DNA of 60,893 nt from Phoronis australis (lineage: Eukaryota; Phoronida; Phoronidae). Below are positions 8,824 to 20,075 of this stretch, one piece after another (position 1 is the stretch's first letter; the number at the start of each line of letters is the position of its first letter). The DNA is taken from the NCBI GenBank assembly GCA_002633005.1, contig NMRA01000061.1, forward strand, positions 867,652 through 928,544, written 5' to 3'. The translations under genes were made by a program, and so were the position numbers. A model generated the notes under the pieces. That model was not told where the DNA came from. It saw nothing but the letters and a program-made list of their open reading frames with translations, and ran no database searches.

Positions 8824-9307
8824 TGTGACGGGCGCGCCCTCCCTTTGTGAATTATAGAGTTACAGTTTCGCGCCATTTTATTAATTGACTCTTCTAATAG
8901 GGGTGTTTCATTACGTCACTCATGTCATGGACTCACCCTCACGTGCATTCGTTTAGTTATAAAAAGCCGCGCACAAGCAGTTTTGGCGGGCTGTCTGGGG
9001 TTTGAAACCCGCTCCAGTCCAATTCTTAAAAACATGAGTGACGTCTTGTAAGTCTACTATAGTTTCGTCTAAAAGTTTTAGGGTTGCTTCATAGTCTCTG
9101 ATAAATTCTTTCTCATAACTACTGTTTGTAATTTTCGACAACATCAATAAATTAGAATGTATTTTTAATCGATCGAATCTCCTTTTACTCCTGCTTTTTA
9201 AATATCTAAACTTCAAAACGACTGAGCATCTATCCGTCAGGTCGACACCGGCGGTCATCCACCCCACACACTTAAAACACAACGCTGCATACAACACCAC
9301 CGCTACA
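8824..9307 (+). repeat. 3' LTR (484 bp)
   Basis: Starts TGTGACGGGCGCG and ends CCACCGCTACA. It contains a TTATAAAAAG TATA-like motif at about 8957-8966 and AATAAA at 9146-9151. The CTTT target duplication follows at 9308-9311. Confidence 0.92.
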
Positions 9308-9311
9308 CTTT

Positions 9312-10180
9312 GTTACCAATGAAGAGAATTACGCAAGCAAATGACGTCGAATAATTTTCCCTTAAACGGCCGTAACGGGCACGGTGAATGTCAAATGAGT
9401 TTCAGATTTTGCATGCAAACCCGCCGGTCTTTAGCTCCTGTTGATACAAGCTTTGCGACGAGGCTGTGTCCTACTTCGAAGCCTGTCGGAGCTCAATTCA
9501 CATTGGCACCTTGCTGTATTTTTACTATAGTCGTCATACAGCTTGCTGGCTAGATAGGAAGACTCTAGCTTCGAAACAATTTTTTACTCCGAAAGTGACA
9601 AAAAATTCAGAATGATGATGGATCATAGATGACACTATAACCGATCACATTCCTCCGTTTTCATGGGCCCATGATCTTAATCTCTGCACTATGTTAAAAC
9701 CATGATTGTTTATGTTGTTCTTAAAATAAACGTTTGTTTTACTGCTGTACCAATATATTAAGAAATTATGCAAAAATAAACAATAATTATATGTGGTAAA
9801 GCACATTATATAGCATGATGAAGTGATGATCAAGAGCAATAAAAGCTGAGCGCGAATGCGTGCTGCTGGTAGTGAGCATTCTGCGGAATGAAAGAACACT
9901 TGAGGTCGTAAAATAGCCAGCGTTGTAATCTTATTTTTGTGCAATTTTACTGTAACATTTCAAGTTGCTTGCTTGTTTTAATGTATAATATACTGTATAA
10001 AAAGTATCATACTAAGAGACAGAAATTATGTTTTCGCGATATCACTTAACGTTTAATTTTACCACGCCGTCAGAAATTCAACATAAAGTTTACGTTGGTG
10101 TAATGTCATGCACTTCGTATTTCTTAGTTGATTCAATTTTAGCACTTTTTAATAGTTGAACAAAAGTTGATAAACCGATG
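9312..10180. other. No recognisable gene
   Basis: AT-rich flank of the LTR element. Only short chance frames are seen, with no domain or terminal repeat. Confidence 0.4.
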
Positions 10181-10480
10181 TCAAGACCGGAGTTGCCACT
10201 GGTGAACGAACAGCGAACAGTTAAATGTTTGTGTGGTCAAAGTTCACCCGCTAAGTCATAAAATGGTAATTGCCGACCAAGGACACGCTTAATACGAAAT
10301 GGTCGTCTACGCTAGGCGACCACTTAGCCGACTCAAGTGCCGACCACAGAGGCGACTCAGCAGACGGCTCCAAGCCCACCATTGTTGGTCGGCTGCTGGT
10401 CGGCTTCACGACCCGGTCGACGGCCGGTTGTCGGCCAATTTTTGACCGGTCGGACAGAAATTCGTGATGTGTGCTGTAAA
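10181..10480. repeat. Dispersed GTCG/CGAC-rich repeat, copy 1 (partner at 54493-54774)
   Basis: Shares CCGCTAAGTCA, GGACACGC, GCCGACTCAAGTGCCGAC and ATTCGTGATGTGTG with 54493-54774 in the same orientation. It is unusually GC-rich, with many alternating GCCGAC and GTCGGC words, so it can fold on itself. Its right end abuts PLE RT sequence here but not in the other copy, which suggests an independent mobile unit. Confidence 0.7.
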
Positions 10481-11114
10481 TGGGAAATTGTTTTTGCAAA
10501 AAGATGTTGTGAGCATGGGCTCTCCTCTGGGTCCCACTTTTTCGGAAATTTATATGTCTGAAGTGGAAAAAGGGCTAGCAATGTGATTGCTGGTATTCCT
10601 ATCTATGTACGTTATGTAGATGATATTTTCGTTTATTGTACTTTTGATGACTTGTTATCAGTAAGTGATGAACTTGAGCGTCACTCTGTCCTGAAGTTTA
10701 CCCACGAGCTTCCTTTAAATGACAAGATTCCGTTTTTGGACGTTCTTGTGAACCATTCTACATCTGAATTTTCTACAACAGTTCACCACAAGTCTACTGA
10801 TAAAGGTTTCTGTTCCCACGCCAAAAGTGAGTGCCCTGAGCGGTATAAGGTCGCCGTTGTGGTCAACTTCCTAAAGAGGGCGTATTCGGTGTCGTCCAAC
10901 TGGCTACTGTTCAATCAAGAGATAGATCGCATAAGACAAACACTGGTGAATAATGGGTTATACCAATGCTTTTGTAGATTTCTGTATTAAGCGATTTGTG
11001 TCCAGAATTAGTGATGAAGTCCCTGCATGTCGGACAAAAATGTCATGTCTAATAATTACATCCAAGACGAACACGCCATTAAGAAAATTATAAGGGATAA
11101 TGTTAAGAGTGACT
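10481..11114 (+). pseudogene. Penelope-like reverse transcriptase, C-terminal half, broken
   Basis: The frame shows VVSMGSPLGPTFSEIYMSE (RT motif B region), ends at an in-frame stop near 10576, then continues in another frame with the catalytic box YVDD (10613-10624) in VRYVDDIFVY. Then come HSVLKFTHELPLNDKIPFLD and a thumb-like segment, typical of Penelope RT, which primes on DNA ends or nicks and is related to telomerase. A further shift occurs near 10955 before NAFVDFCIKRF and DEHAIKKIIRDNVKSD. At least two shifts make it non-functional. The N-terminal RT motifs are absent; the 10181-10480 repeat occupies that position. Confidence 0.82.
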
Positions 11115-11924
11115 CCATATAAAAACCAACAGGTAGAGTCTATACCCAAAATCACCGATTTTTTTGAAACTTAGCACATGAGTTTGGTTTGTTGAGATGT
11201 AGAAAAACCTCACTTTTTAAGAATTTTCATTCATTATTTTCCTTTTTATGTCCTGTACCCTCATTTTGCAACAAAATTGGGCGTCGAAGTAGGCATGTTT
11301 GAATGCGTTTTACTAGCATGTGTGGTAAGGTGAAAACAAATGAATAATACCAATGGAAAGGCCAATAACTGAATAATTTAATGGGATAACTTTCAAAATC
11401 CATTTTTAAATTTGTACGTTTTGAATTTGTGAGGCAAAAACGGCTCTTTTTCAGGTTTTCACTGAAGCCATTTTCGACCAAATTTGTCACACTGTAGCAG
11501 TCATAACGCACCTTTCCCGAAATTGACTTTATTATAATTTGTTCAGTCATCGCTAACCTGTTCATAATCTAAAATAAAAAAATCTTGCTTCTGATGTAGT
11601 TTTTGCGTACGAAGCATTACACGAACTGCACTGCGTCCTTTTGCATGTTCTCAGTTGCCTCTGCTGCCAATAGGGGGCTCTTGGAACATATAATTAGCTT
11701 GCGAAACACGACATCAAAACCTTGTATTTGGGAGAGAAGGCAGACAGCATTATTAATTGCCATTCTATGAAAACTGCATTGATTATTATTGCTTATTACA
11801 AAATATATGTACGTAAATCAACTGACAAGCGTGCTTATAAATGATAGATGGCGCTGCTTTTGTTTACGCGGAGACTGAAGAGTATCTAGAATAACAGCAG
11901 TAACACGAGGACCTTGCTATAATT

Positions 11925-12035
11925 CATGACTTCGCGAGATATTGCCCTGCATTTTAAATGAGAACACGGGGTTTTGGATAGATTTTAGAGAGGTTCTAGT
12001 GTTACTGAACTCACCCCTGCCTTGTTTTCTATCTG
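11925..12035. repeat. Dispersed repeat, copy 1 (partner near 58395-58505)
   Basis: GAGATATTGCC and GGTTCTAG(T/C)GTTACTGAAC are shared with 58395-58505 with an intervening similar stretch. Identity is moderate (about 70-75% by eye). Confidence 0.5.
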
Positions 12036-12619
12036 CCTTGTTCGTGCCACAGGCAAAGGAAGGCACCCAAGGTGGATATGGCCCCCTAGTGTTCAATGCA
12101 AAAAATCCTTCAACTTGTCAATAGTCATTGTAACTTTGGATTCGTATTGTAATGTCCTTGCTGGTTGCTACAAATTTTCGTCACCACCAGTCGCCAAAAA
12201 TCTGGTGTCCCGCCCACACATCGGGCACCAAAACGCCGAATATTTCTGACAGTGTGATCATCAGTGGTATAAAAAGGTACACATTCACATTCACAGTCAA
12301 TAGAAAATAATTCACGAGAGACAATTTTATTAATGACTCATTCATGACAGACATGAAGTAAGAGAAGTAACGGTCTCGACTTCACATATCACACATAGTG
12401 GTATGCTACAAAACTAGGCTAAACGTTGACCTCATTTACCACTTCATTCAATAAATCTGACGACATAACAGCATCTTCAGCAGAAATAGCATCGTAATAA
12501 ACATTGCTGCAGACAACCTCGAAAAAATCCACCAATCTGCGATTCACTTAGTATCACAGGTAAACACTTTCCCAGTGGGTTCTCGTAATGTTTTCTCCAT
12601 TTTGGCACTTCCGAAGGTG

Positions 12620-13418
12620 CACGTTTTTAACTGACTTATCTCCTTCATCGAATATGTTCGTCAGAAAGTTCTTAACCTTTGCTGAAAATCTTGTTGACAT
12701 TTTACCTTTTTTTAATGCCTAACCTATTGCTTCAGCATTCGTCTCATCCACACTGTACTCTGAGGCTGCCTCAAATGACGCTCCGGTTCTTGCATCTGAG
12801 AGCATTTCTGACCACTTTCGTGCGATGTGGTCATACGTGATTTCCCTCTGAAAATTTTCAGTGTGGTAACCCACATCCAAATGCTGACCTAGTTCTGCGT
12901 CTGTAGCAAAAATTTCGAGTAACCTTGCTGGTTACAAGGGAATTTTTGTTGAGACTCTTCACTAGATACAATGCCAACCTTAACTCCTGGTGTTGAAAAT
13001 CCGCTATGTCTAGAGATGTTAGTCATATCTCGAAACAGAAATGCCGGTAGAATTTGACAAGGCTACTACGTTCAGGAGGAGAGGAGCAGAGTGGTAACAT
13101 CCAGCATTACCTGACTCTTCCATGACTGGACTGTTCAGTCAGAAATTCACCGACTCTGGGTAGTACGAGTTCGTGCTCTGGCACAGATCTTGCTTTGTGA
13201 TGTACTTTCCTGTATCTCAAATGTTCAGTGGTGTCTTTGACATAACTCATTAAAGCACAAAGCTTTTGTGATCGGATTTTATGCAGAATAAACTCTAAAG
13301 GAACATGAAGACCCATCGTCCGCCATTTTGTCTTTTTAACATGCACTTGCTTCTCCCAAAACCAGTCATTACAAATATCAATTCTTACTCCTTTAATCTT
13401 AAAGGCATTTATATCCAT
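12620..13418 (-). pseudogene. Decayed zinc-finger protein of an unassigned repeat-associated family
   Basis: Reading leftward from 13418: an open frame MDINAFKIKGVRIDICNDWF to 13107, then shifted pieces. Near 12890-12935 a C2H2-like finger is recognisable (FPCNQQGYSKF, then ELGQHLDVGYH), in which the second Cys has become Tyr and a frameshift splits the finger. Further on are YDHIARKWSEML and, after a stop at about 12724, ALKKGKMSTRF and KVKNFLTNIFDEGDKS. A similar GWALK...VKMFLTDAFNEG piece occurs at 19893-20075. I recall this pairing of a finger with a KVKxFL-type segment from repeat-borne invertebrate proteins, but know no named family. It may be the former cargo or transposase of the surrounding element. 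Several stops make it dead. Confidence 0.5.
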
Positions 13419-14248
13419 TTAAAAGTCCTACAGAGTGTTTAAATTAACCTCATAATGTAAAAGAAATGAAAGAATACAAGAGGGTTACACGTACATTTTC
13501 TATATATCCTCATGCTTAACCTCAACTGAATCCCTCAGTGGGCAAATGTAATCGGGTTCAGTTTTGATACTAGCCGCGTAATAAACCCGAAAAACATCTT
13601 GTTTTCATTTGAAAGAGTTTAGACTTGGTTTCTATAACTATTTAAAGCAGACTTCTTGCCTAAAAGTTTGTTCAAATGGCCGGTCTGTAAACTCTTCTCG
13701 TCATTTCCAAATTATGAAAATAGACAGTTTTGCAAGACAATTTTCACTTAAGTGCAAAGTTGAGACAAGATTTTTTATTGCTTAGTCATCAAGACTAACT
13801 CTTTAACTGTATGTTCAAAACGTCACATAAGTCTATAAGGTGTTTTATGGCAGTAAGAAGGTCACAAAAATGGCCACTAACATTAGCTCCAAAAAGTGGT
13901 CTGTGGATTATCTCCCCTGTCTTGCACAAAACTGTTAGATTTTAGTAAATGACTCAGAATTATGCACACCATACGTTGGTTATTTCAGCCACCAAAATAT
14001 AGCTTTTGATCTATTTTGTATGTTACTCATTTTTGTTGCGGAAAACATGCGATTTTTGAGACGGCTAATATGCCCAATTGTGCCAATTTGTATTATCATG
14101 CTCCAGCGGCGAAATTAGGGGTCATTGAGTGCACAAAATTTGTCTTTTGGGTTTTTGTTAGGATACCTACCCATGTACAAAAATGAAAATGTTTTAAATT
14201 TTGACGTACAAACTGATTTTTGCAAATCTACTGGTTTTTAAATGGACT

Positions 14249-14723
14249 TCCTCTTGAAGTTTGTAAGCCTGATGAATACCTCGATGTTATTATTCATTAT
14301 CGGAATAGGACGTCCTCCAATTTGGCCATGAAAAATAACATTTCTAAAGCGAATGTCCGCCCCGTTGCACAGTGTAGTGTTGTTTATGTGTTTGTATTCC
14401 CTGTGAACGATTGTCTTCGTTCAAACGTGAAACAATGATACATTAGTCAAACGGTTTGCAGTCTTTCCTGTCGGTTATCCATGCATCTTCAAAATGGCGC
14501 CATCCAAGATCATTTTCTGCAATGTGATGAACGTAAAATCACTCGTCAAGAAAGTGTGAAAAACATGTCAATTCGCTACGTGGAGCAAGATGTGGTGTGT
14601 TTGAAAGTATTAGAGTCCCTTTTAATTGCTTTTGAGAAGCCTGTTTTGAATGAGCAGCAAACAGGGTCGCGCCGCACGTTACACTTTTTGCGTGACTTTC
14701 CTGTTACCATCCTTCATTAGTCA
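14249..14723 (+). pseudogene. GIY-YIG endonuclease domain of the Penelope-like element
   Basis: One frame (codon starts divisible by 3) reads from the linker VIIHYRNRTSSNLAMKNN through SVVYVFVFP (GIY strand), YISQTVCSLSCRLSMHLQ (YIG strand and its Arg helix, with Ser for Gly), GAIQDHF and LKVLESLLIAFEKPVLNEQQ, the usual C-terminus with the catalytic Glu region. GIY-YIG nicks target DNA during PLE insertion. The only break is an in-frame TGA at 14436-14438, directly before the YIS motif. The frame ends at 14720-ish with TAG. Confidence 0.78.
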
Positions 14724-14997
14724 TTCTTTGCAGTATTTCACACCCGCCCTGTCTCACTCTATGTGTCATCGGCTTGTGCTCTGTGGTGGCATTACTGCTT
14801 GAGAATGAAACAACTATGTTTCGAAATATCTTGTGTCTTTTAATTATGTCGCTAGTTAAGTTACTGTATCTATGTTCAGTTGAGAGTAGAGTTTCGTTCC
14901 GTAAGTACGAACGTAACGGAATAAAGACTGTGAACAATGAAAAGTGTTGTGCGTTAACAAATTCTGAATAACCGAAAACTTGCTCCCGAAGTACAGC

Positions 14998-15112
14998 CAT
15001 ATATGTATGTATGCATGTTCATGGATGTATGTATTTAAGTATGTGTGTGTGTGTTAGAGTGCATGCGTATTCATGCGTGTATATATACGTATGTCATACT
15101 TTTATTAATCTT
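14998..15112 (+). repeat. Degenerate (TATG)n/(TG)n simple repeat
   Basis: Repeated ATGTATGTATG words grade into a (TG)5 run and further CATGCG words. It may be the 3' microsatellite-like tail often found next to PLE copies. Confidence 0.75.
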
Positions 15113-15439
15113 TTAATGTCTGTTTTTAATTATTTATGTTTATACTTTTATTTTTGTTAATCATCTTGTCTTACTTTCTTTATCTTCTCTTTATCATACT
15201 TTATTTTTCATTTTGTTTCATTGGTCTTTCCGTGTTAATTTCTTATTCTTTACTGATTATCTTTCATTTTGTTAGTTTGTCTTACTGTCTGAATGTTTTT
15301 ACTGAGGGCCCCATGGATATCACTGTGTACTGATGGGACTACCCTCATTGTCAATATTACATTAATAAATAAAAAATAAATAACAGTTGAGTACGCAAAA
15401 TGTGGTACACCTTTGGTTGAACATCGCAGTGAAGTGCAG

Positions 15440-16145
15440 TTGTCAACACAGAACGTGTGGTGATTATAAAGTTACTATGAACACAGTTTTATACGAGCAA
15501 CAGTACAAAATTCCTGCTGCTAATGATTTGTTAAACACGTTGTTAAGTGCTTCAGTCAGGCACACTTACTATTAGAAGTCGATCCTGGATCTCGCAGATT
15601 TCTGAATTTGAGTACGTTGCGTGATCTTAATGAACCTCGGAGATTACAGTTTGGTGCAGCCTTAGCTACTCACATTTTCCAGTCGGTAATGGAGTCAATG
15701 CTGAGACGCATTGAAGGAGTGGGGGTATATCTTGATGATATTTGCATTGCATCTAAATCTGTTGAACTCTGAAACTACTTCTAGCTCGACTTAAACAACA
15801 TGATGTCAAACTTAATCGTGAGAAAAGTGAATTCATGAAATCTAGTGTGAAATATTTGGTTAAGATTATTGACAAAACAGGTATTCATCATAAGCGATAG
15901 AAATTTGACTCAATTGTAAATGCCCCTACTCCCACAAATGTCAAGGAATTGCAAGCATTCTTGGGTACAGTTCTATGCAAAATTCTCGAGTCCTCCGGAA
16001 GGTAACTTGTCTACTATCTTGTACTCCTACTTGATTGTTCTTCCGCGTAGGTATATGAAATTTGTAAGGGGGAAGATTGCCAAGATGCTTTTGACAAGTG
16101 TGAGTCACTGATTACGTCTGATAAAGTGTTAGTACACTATACCCC
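15440..16145 (+). pseudogene. Decayed Ty3/gypsy reverse transcriptase fragment
   Basis: CGDYKVTMNTVL followed by YKIPAANDLL is the RT fingers region. After a damaged interval come GAALATHIFQSVMESML and the catalytic box in GVGVYLDDICIASKS (YLDD at 15728-15739). Then ARLKQHDVKLNREKSEFM and PTPTNVKELQAFLGTV mark the thumb and connection, and DAFDKCESLITSD follows. Reading frames change at least three times and stops are frequent. The subfamily differs from the gypsy element at 2857-9307, whose own RT is deleted. No LTRs are visible nearby. Confidence 0.82.
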
Positions 16146-16377
16146 GATAACAGAAAATATTTTAGAATGTGGGGCTTATATCTTAGCATCTGATATATTA
16201 AAGACTATTAATCTCTTAAGATGTGTTAATAAAACAAAATTAGACACAGGTTCATGGTGGAAACCGACAACATCGGACTCTATTTCACAAAGGTACATGT
16301 ATGCATGGCACAAAGTTGCTTTTACACGTATGTCCACTTTATACATTAAGATTGTATGGGTTAACAGACTTACATGT

Positions 16378-17500
16378 ATGAGGGTCGTTCAATAAGTTCT
16401 GGGCTCCACCCAGAAACAACGCAATAGCAACTAATTTTGACTTTTATTTTTCAATATAATCTCCCGTTTTATCAATACATTTCTTCCATTTGTGCTCCAG
16501 TTTTGCAATGCATTCGTAAGAGAAACTTTTGTCGAGCCCCTCAAAATACTCCTTCACTTCACTCATGACGTCATCATCGCTCACATAATGGCGTCCACGC
16601 AGGTAGACTTTCAAATGTGGAAACACATAAAAATCAGGTGGGACCAGCTCTGGAGAATAGGCTAGGTGCAGAAGGATTTTAAAGCCATATCTAGCTCTTT
16701 CAGCCGCCGCAAGTTGGGCAGTATGGGCAGGTGCGTTGTCATAAAGCAACAGAACTCCATCCCGAAATTTCCCGCGTCTCTTTTCCTTGATTGCTTTTTT
16801 GAGTTTTTTTCCAAAAGTGATATATTATAATTCCCAGAAACAGTATGCCCTCTTTGCAAGTAGTCGATCATCAGAATACCTTCTCTTTCCCATAACACAG
16901 AGGCCAATAACTTTGCTTACAGAGGCACCCAACTTGAACTTTCTCGGGCTAGGGGAATCCACGTGTTCCCATTGTTTTACTTTGTTGTTATTATTCTGGA
17001 TCAAAATGGTAGACCATGTCTCATCCTGGGATTCAAATCTTTTGAAAAATTTGGCTGGATCTGCTTGGAATCTTCCTAGAAGGTCTTTTAAAATTTGCAT
17101 TCTGCTCATTTTCAGATCCTGAGTTAACATTCTCAGCTCACTCACGCACAGATCTTCACTCAAAATTTTAGAGACGGACTCATTGCTGATGCGAACAGTG
17201 TTTTCCAAATGTTGAACAGTCATTCGCCTATCTTTCACAACCACTGCATGAATTTTCTGCACAGTTTCACTGGAGGTCGATCATTTGGGACGTCCTGGAT
17301 GAGGGTCATGTTCAACGCTTCCTTTACCCTTCCTGAAACAAGCTTACCACTTTTTTACTGTGGAGTAGCACGGGGAGTGGTTTTTGCATCTCATCATGAA
17401 TATCTTTTGGTTTTATTTCTTTTTTGCCTAAAATACTTTACGACGGTTCTCGTCTCCGTTGTTTCCAAGCAGCTAAATTTGTTGTAGTCTGTAGTTTTGA
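16378..17500 (-). mobile_element. Mariner-family DNA transposon, degenerate
   Basis: The low-coordinate end has the mariner-type terminus GAGGGTCGTTCAATAAGT directly after a TA-containing site (16377-16380). The matching inverted terminus beyond the transposase start is not recognisable, so that end is lost or heavily mutated. The transposase lies between on the minus strand. Confidence 0.8.
16441..17470 (-). pseudogene. Mariner (DD34D) transposase, frameshifted
   Basis: Read leftward: a helix-turn-helix N-terminus in pieces (KEIKPKDIHDEM, then QEGKGSVEHDPHPGRP), then an open block beginning VQKIHAVVVKDRRMTVQHLE, with the first catalytic Asp in SQDETW. Then ASVLWEREGILMIDYLQRG lies in a second frame, and the third frame carries the second Asp in LYDNAPAHTA and the third Asp in PPDFYVFP. 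Exactly 34 residues lie between the last two aspartates, the mariner signature. The protein ends IDKTGDYIEK. A cut-and-paste transposase by family, but at least three frameshifts inactivate it. Confidence 0.88.
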
Positions 17501-19892
17501 AGCTGCGCCACCTATTGGCAGGTGACCGTACCAATTTAGCATGAACGCAGTACTATTATAAAAGAGGAAATTTTACTACGTATAAGCCGGCTAAAGCGAA
17601 CTTATTAACGGAGAGCAGTAATCGGAAGAAAAAACCCAAAAATCCCACACCAGTCAGTCACGAGGTGTAGTACAAATTCTGTGCCTAAAAGCCTGTATTG
17701 AGCGGTAACACCTACAAATTTGGATCCTACAATATATTAAGAGTCACAGCTACCAATTTAGACCTACAGTATATAGAGGCCTATGTAATTCAAGCGCGCA
17801 AAAACGCACACCACCCACACATGGGTTCTGTGATTGCTAAAGCTCGCGTCTTTGAACAGATGTCGTTATTTCCGTGGACAGCACCTTTTTTAATTCTCGA
17901 ATTTACACTTTAGCGAAGGCACTTTCATCACTTTCACCTGATTCATACTGCCACCAATAGATGGCAGCAAAGCAGAAAATATGAAAATATGATCCAAATT
18001 TGAAGTAAATCGTAATAAAAAATCATATTAAATTTTATTTAAGATAAGCAGAATTGCTTCGAGCTTTCGTTTAGCGAAATAGTGCGTTATTGACATCTAG
18101 CTAAGAAACGAATGAGGTTCACGAAAATAGGTCGTGCTCTGAAGGAAAATGGCAAAGCCGCTGTGTTACTTAAAACAAAGATATTATTAAATACCTGAAA
18201 ACTGTCAACGCACTAAATCACTTGGAAGAATGGCAGTTGATTGGCAATCTGGCACGAAAAGGAGTGTGCGAGCCAAAGGAACTGGCCAGTCTGTTAGAAC
18301 ATCTGTCCAAAGCCCGTATGTGGCAGTATCCAGGTTGTAAGCCAAGGTGTACGTTTGCAGCCTCAGGAATGCAAAGGATGATCACCACTCAATCCCAGGA
18401 CTACGTCAACTTAATAACTTCTCATTTGAAAGTGAGCTACATAACAATTCATAGTATGGGCTGTATACAATTACATAGACTACTTTTTCTCAGAAATCTC
18501 ACTGATTTTATACCATCTGAGAACTAGTTTCAGCTGTGAATGTGGTCTGACAAAAAAGTTAAATATTTGATGGAATGGAATATTCTTTCACAGCTTGATT
18601 TTTAAATAGGACTTGTGCTCTAATGCTTACAACAAAGTTAACTATTTCAACAAGAAAAGTGGTTGCTTGGAAACCATATGGGATCGGAGATGGGGTGGTT
18701 TTGGAGAATCCTGCTTCTGATTGCAAACCAGTGCAAGCCCAATCTCAATAGGCAACTGACACACCACAGGTTGTCATTGTTGGTCTAGTTCATTGTCACT
18801 CCCTGTAACTGACTGTATCTGTGCTTCATTACTTGTTGCTGGGCCTAGCTAGGTGGCCACTGTATTATGACTTCTGAGGATGGTGTTTAATAAATGACAC
18901 CGAAACATGTCAAGTTTAAAACCCGTTGTTGTTTTCGTGAACATATGCTGTTACTTGCTATCATGGAGAAACCAGTGGAACTAATGGTTGAGAAATCTCA
19001 TGTTGCATCCTCATTGAGACTTTTCACTAGTCTCAGCAATCGAAAGACGAAGATATTCCTGTTGTCCAAAAGATGGCTGTAACAACGCTTTTGCCTCTTG
19101 AAACGAACTCAGGCAGCAAGTTAGCATGGGCTAGCATGATAAACAACACTTGATTATCATCGCTGATGTGGGAAGAAAGTGGGCTGCCAAAGTCACAGGT
19201 ATAGAAGGTGAAGTTCATGATCTAACAGCATGCTCGTTGAACTCAACTTGGCATCACAAATCCATAAGTTTGACATATAACATTTGTTGTGCAATTTAGT
19301 CAATGACCGTTCCAAGTTGGCTTAATAGTCAACATGGAAATGCGCTGTGTGATGTTCTATATTACAACCCAACAAAAAGTGAAGGTGTTGTGGAACATGC
19401 TACTCAACAGCCTACGCAGCCATGGCTTGGACATTCGCACAAATTTAGGCTGGATTTTTGACGTGGATTAATGTATCAATCAGACCAATCAAACAGCACA
19501 ACCTTCTCACTTATGACCACAGAATTTGGATTTTGTACACTCATTTTGTTAATTCACAAAATATGGCTACCCATCCAATAAGCATGGCTCCTGGTGTTGC
19601 ATCCAGCTTTGTTACCTTTAAACACTCCTCACGCACTCTTTCCTGAGTCATGCACATGATTATTAGTCGCGTGAGTTTTTGAACTGCTTGGTTGCAAAAG
19701 CTGTGTTTGATTTGTGTGAACAGGGATCAGCTTACAATTAGGTGTGTGCGTAGTCTTCACGAGTGTTTGACAATTGTTGTTCTGGTAGACTGCCAATGGA
19801 CTAGATAACAAATTCTATCTTATTGGGTTTTACATTTGCAGGTGTAAAAATGCAGGCAGCTAGTACCTAAGCAGCAGGAGAGTCATACAGCA
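17501..19892. other. No recognisable gene; possible retroelement tail near 18880
   Basis: Short frames only. ATAAATGACACCGAAACATGTC at 18889-18910 resembles the short 3' motif ending in CCGAAACGTC that follows PLE frames (compare 26086-26100), but no coding part is recognisable upstream. The frame at 18222-18527 matches nothing I know. Confidence 0.35.
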
Positions 19893-20075
19893 CAATGGGA
19901 TGGGCTCTGAAGTCAGCATAAAGGTCTGAAATAATGACTGAAAGCGTAAAGATGTTTTTGACTGATGCGTTCAACGAAGGCATGAAAACTTGTCAAAAAG
20001 CGATCCAGTGAGGTGTTCCCAACAATCGAGAAACGCAGGACACAATCATAGAGCTACTGTTTGAATATCTTGAGC
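19893..20075 (+). pseudogene. Relic of the same unassigned family as 12620-13418
   Basis: TMGWALKSA, a stop, then MTESVKMFLTDAFNEGMKT mirrors ALKKGKMSTRF and KVKNFLTNIFDEGDKS at 12620-12745 on the other strand. Only this short part survives and it has stops. Function unknown. Confidence 0.4.

Larger units (their letters stand above)
2857..9307 (+). mobile_element. Ty3/gypsy LTR retrotransposon, internally deleted
   Basis: The element is bounded by TG...CA LTRs and a 4-bp CTTT target duplication (2853-2856 and 9308-9311). Order: mosaic 5' LTR, primer-binding site, gag, frameshift signal, protease, RT remnant, RNase H, integrase, third ORF, polypurine tract, 3' LTR. The order RT, RNase H, integrase identifies Ty3/gypsy (Metaviridae type). 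No envelope gene is visible. The RT catalytic core is missing, so the copy cannot reverse-transcribe by itself. The LTR parts differ by about 1-4% (estimate by eye), which suggests a fairly recent insertion. Confidence 0.93.
11115..14245. mobile_element. 3131-bp DNA element with terminal inverted repeats, inserted in the PLE
   Basis: The left end CCATATAAAAACCAACAGGT is mirrored by the right end, whose reverse complement reads CCATTTAAAAACCAGTAGAT. A direct duplication ACT flanks it (11112-11114 and 14246-14248). The termini are short and the 3-bp duplication is compatible with Harbinger-type or other cut-and-paste elements. The only coding traces inside are on the minus strand (12620-13418). 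I cannot assign a superfamily. Confidence 0.65.
10481..14723 (+). mobile_element. Decayed Penelope-like retroelement, split by a 3.1-kb insertion
   Basis: The RT half (10481-11114) and the GIY-YIG endonuclease half (14249-14723) lie in the same orientation. The protein stops at IIRDNVKSD on the left and resumes on the right near the LDVIIHYRNRTSSNLAMKNN linker that normally follows shortly after. The DNA between has its own inverted termini and an ACT direct duplication. RT followed by GIY-YIG is diagnostic of EN(+) Penelope-like elements. Confidence 0.8.
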
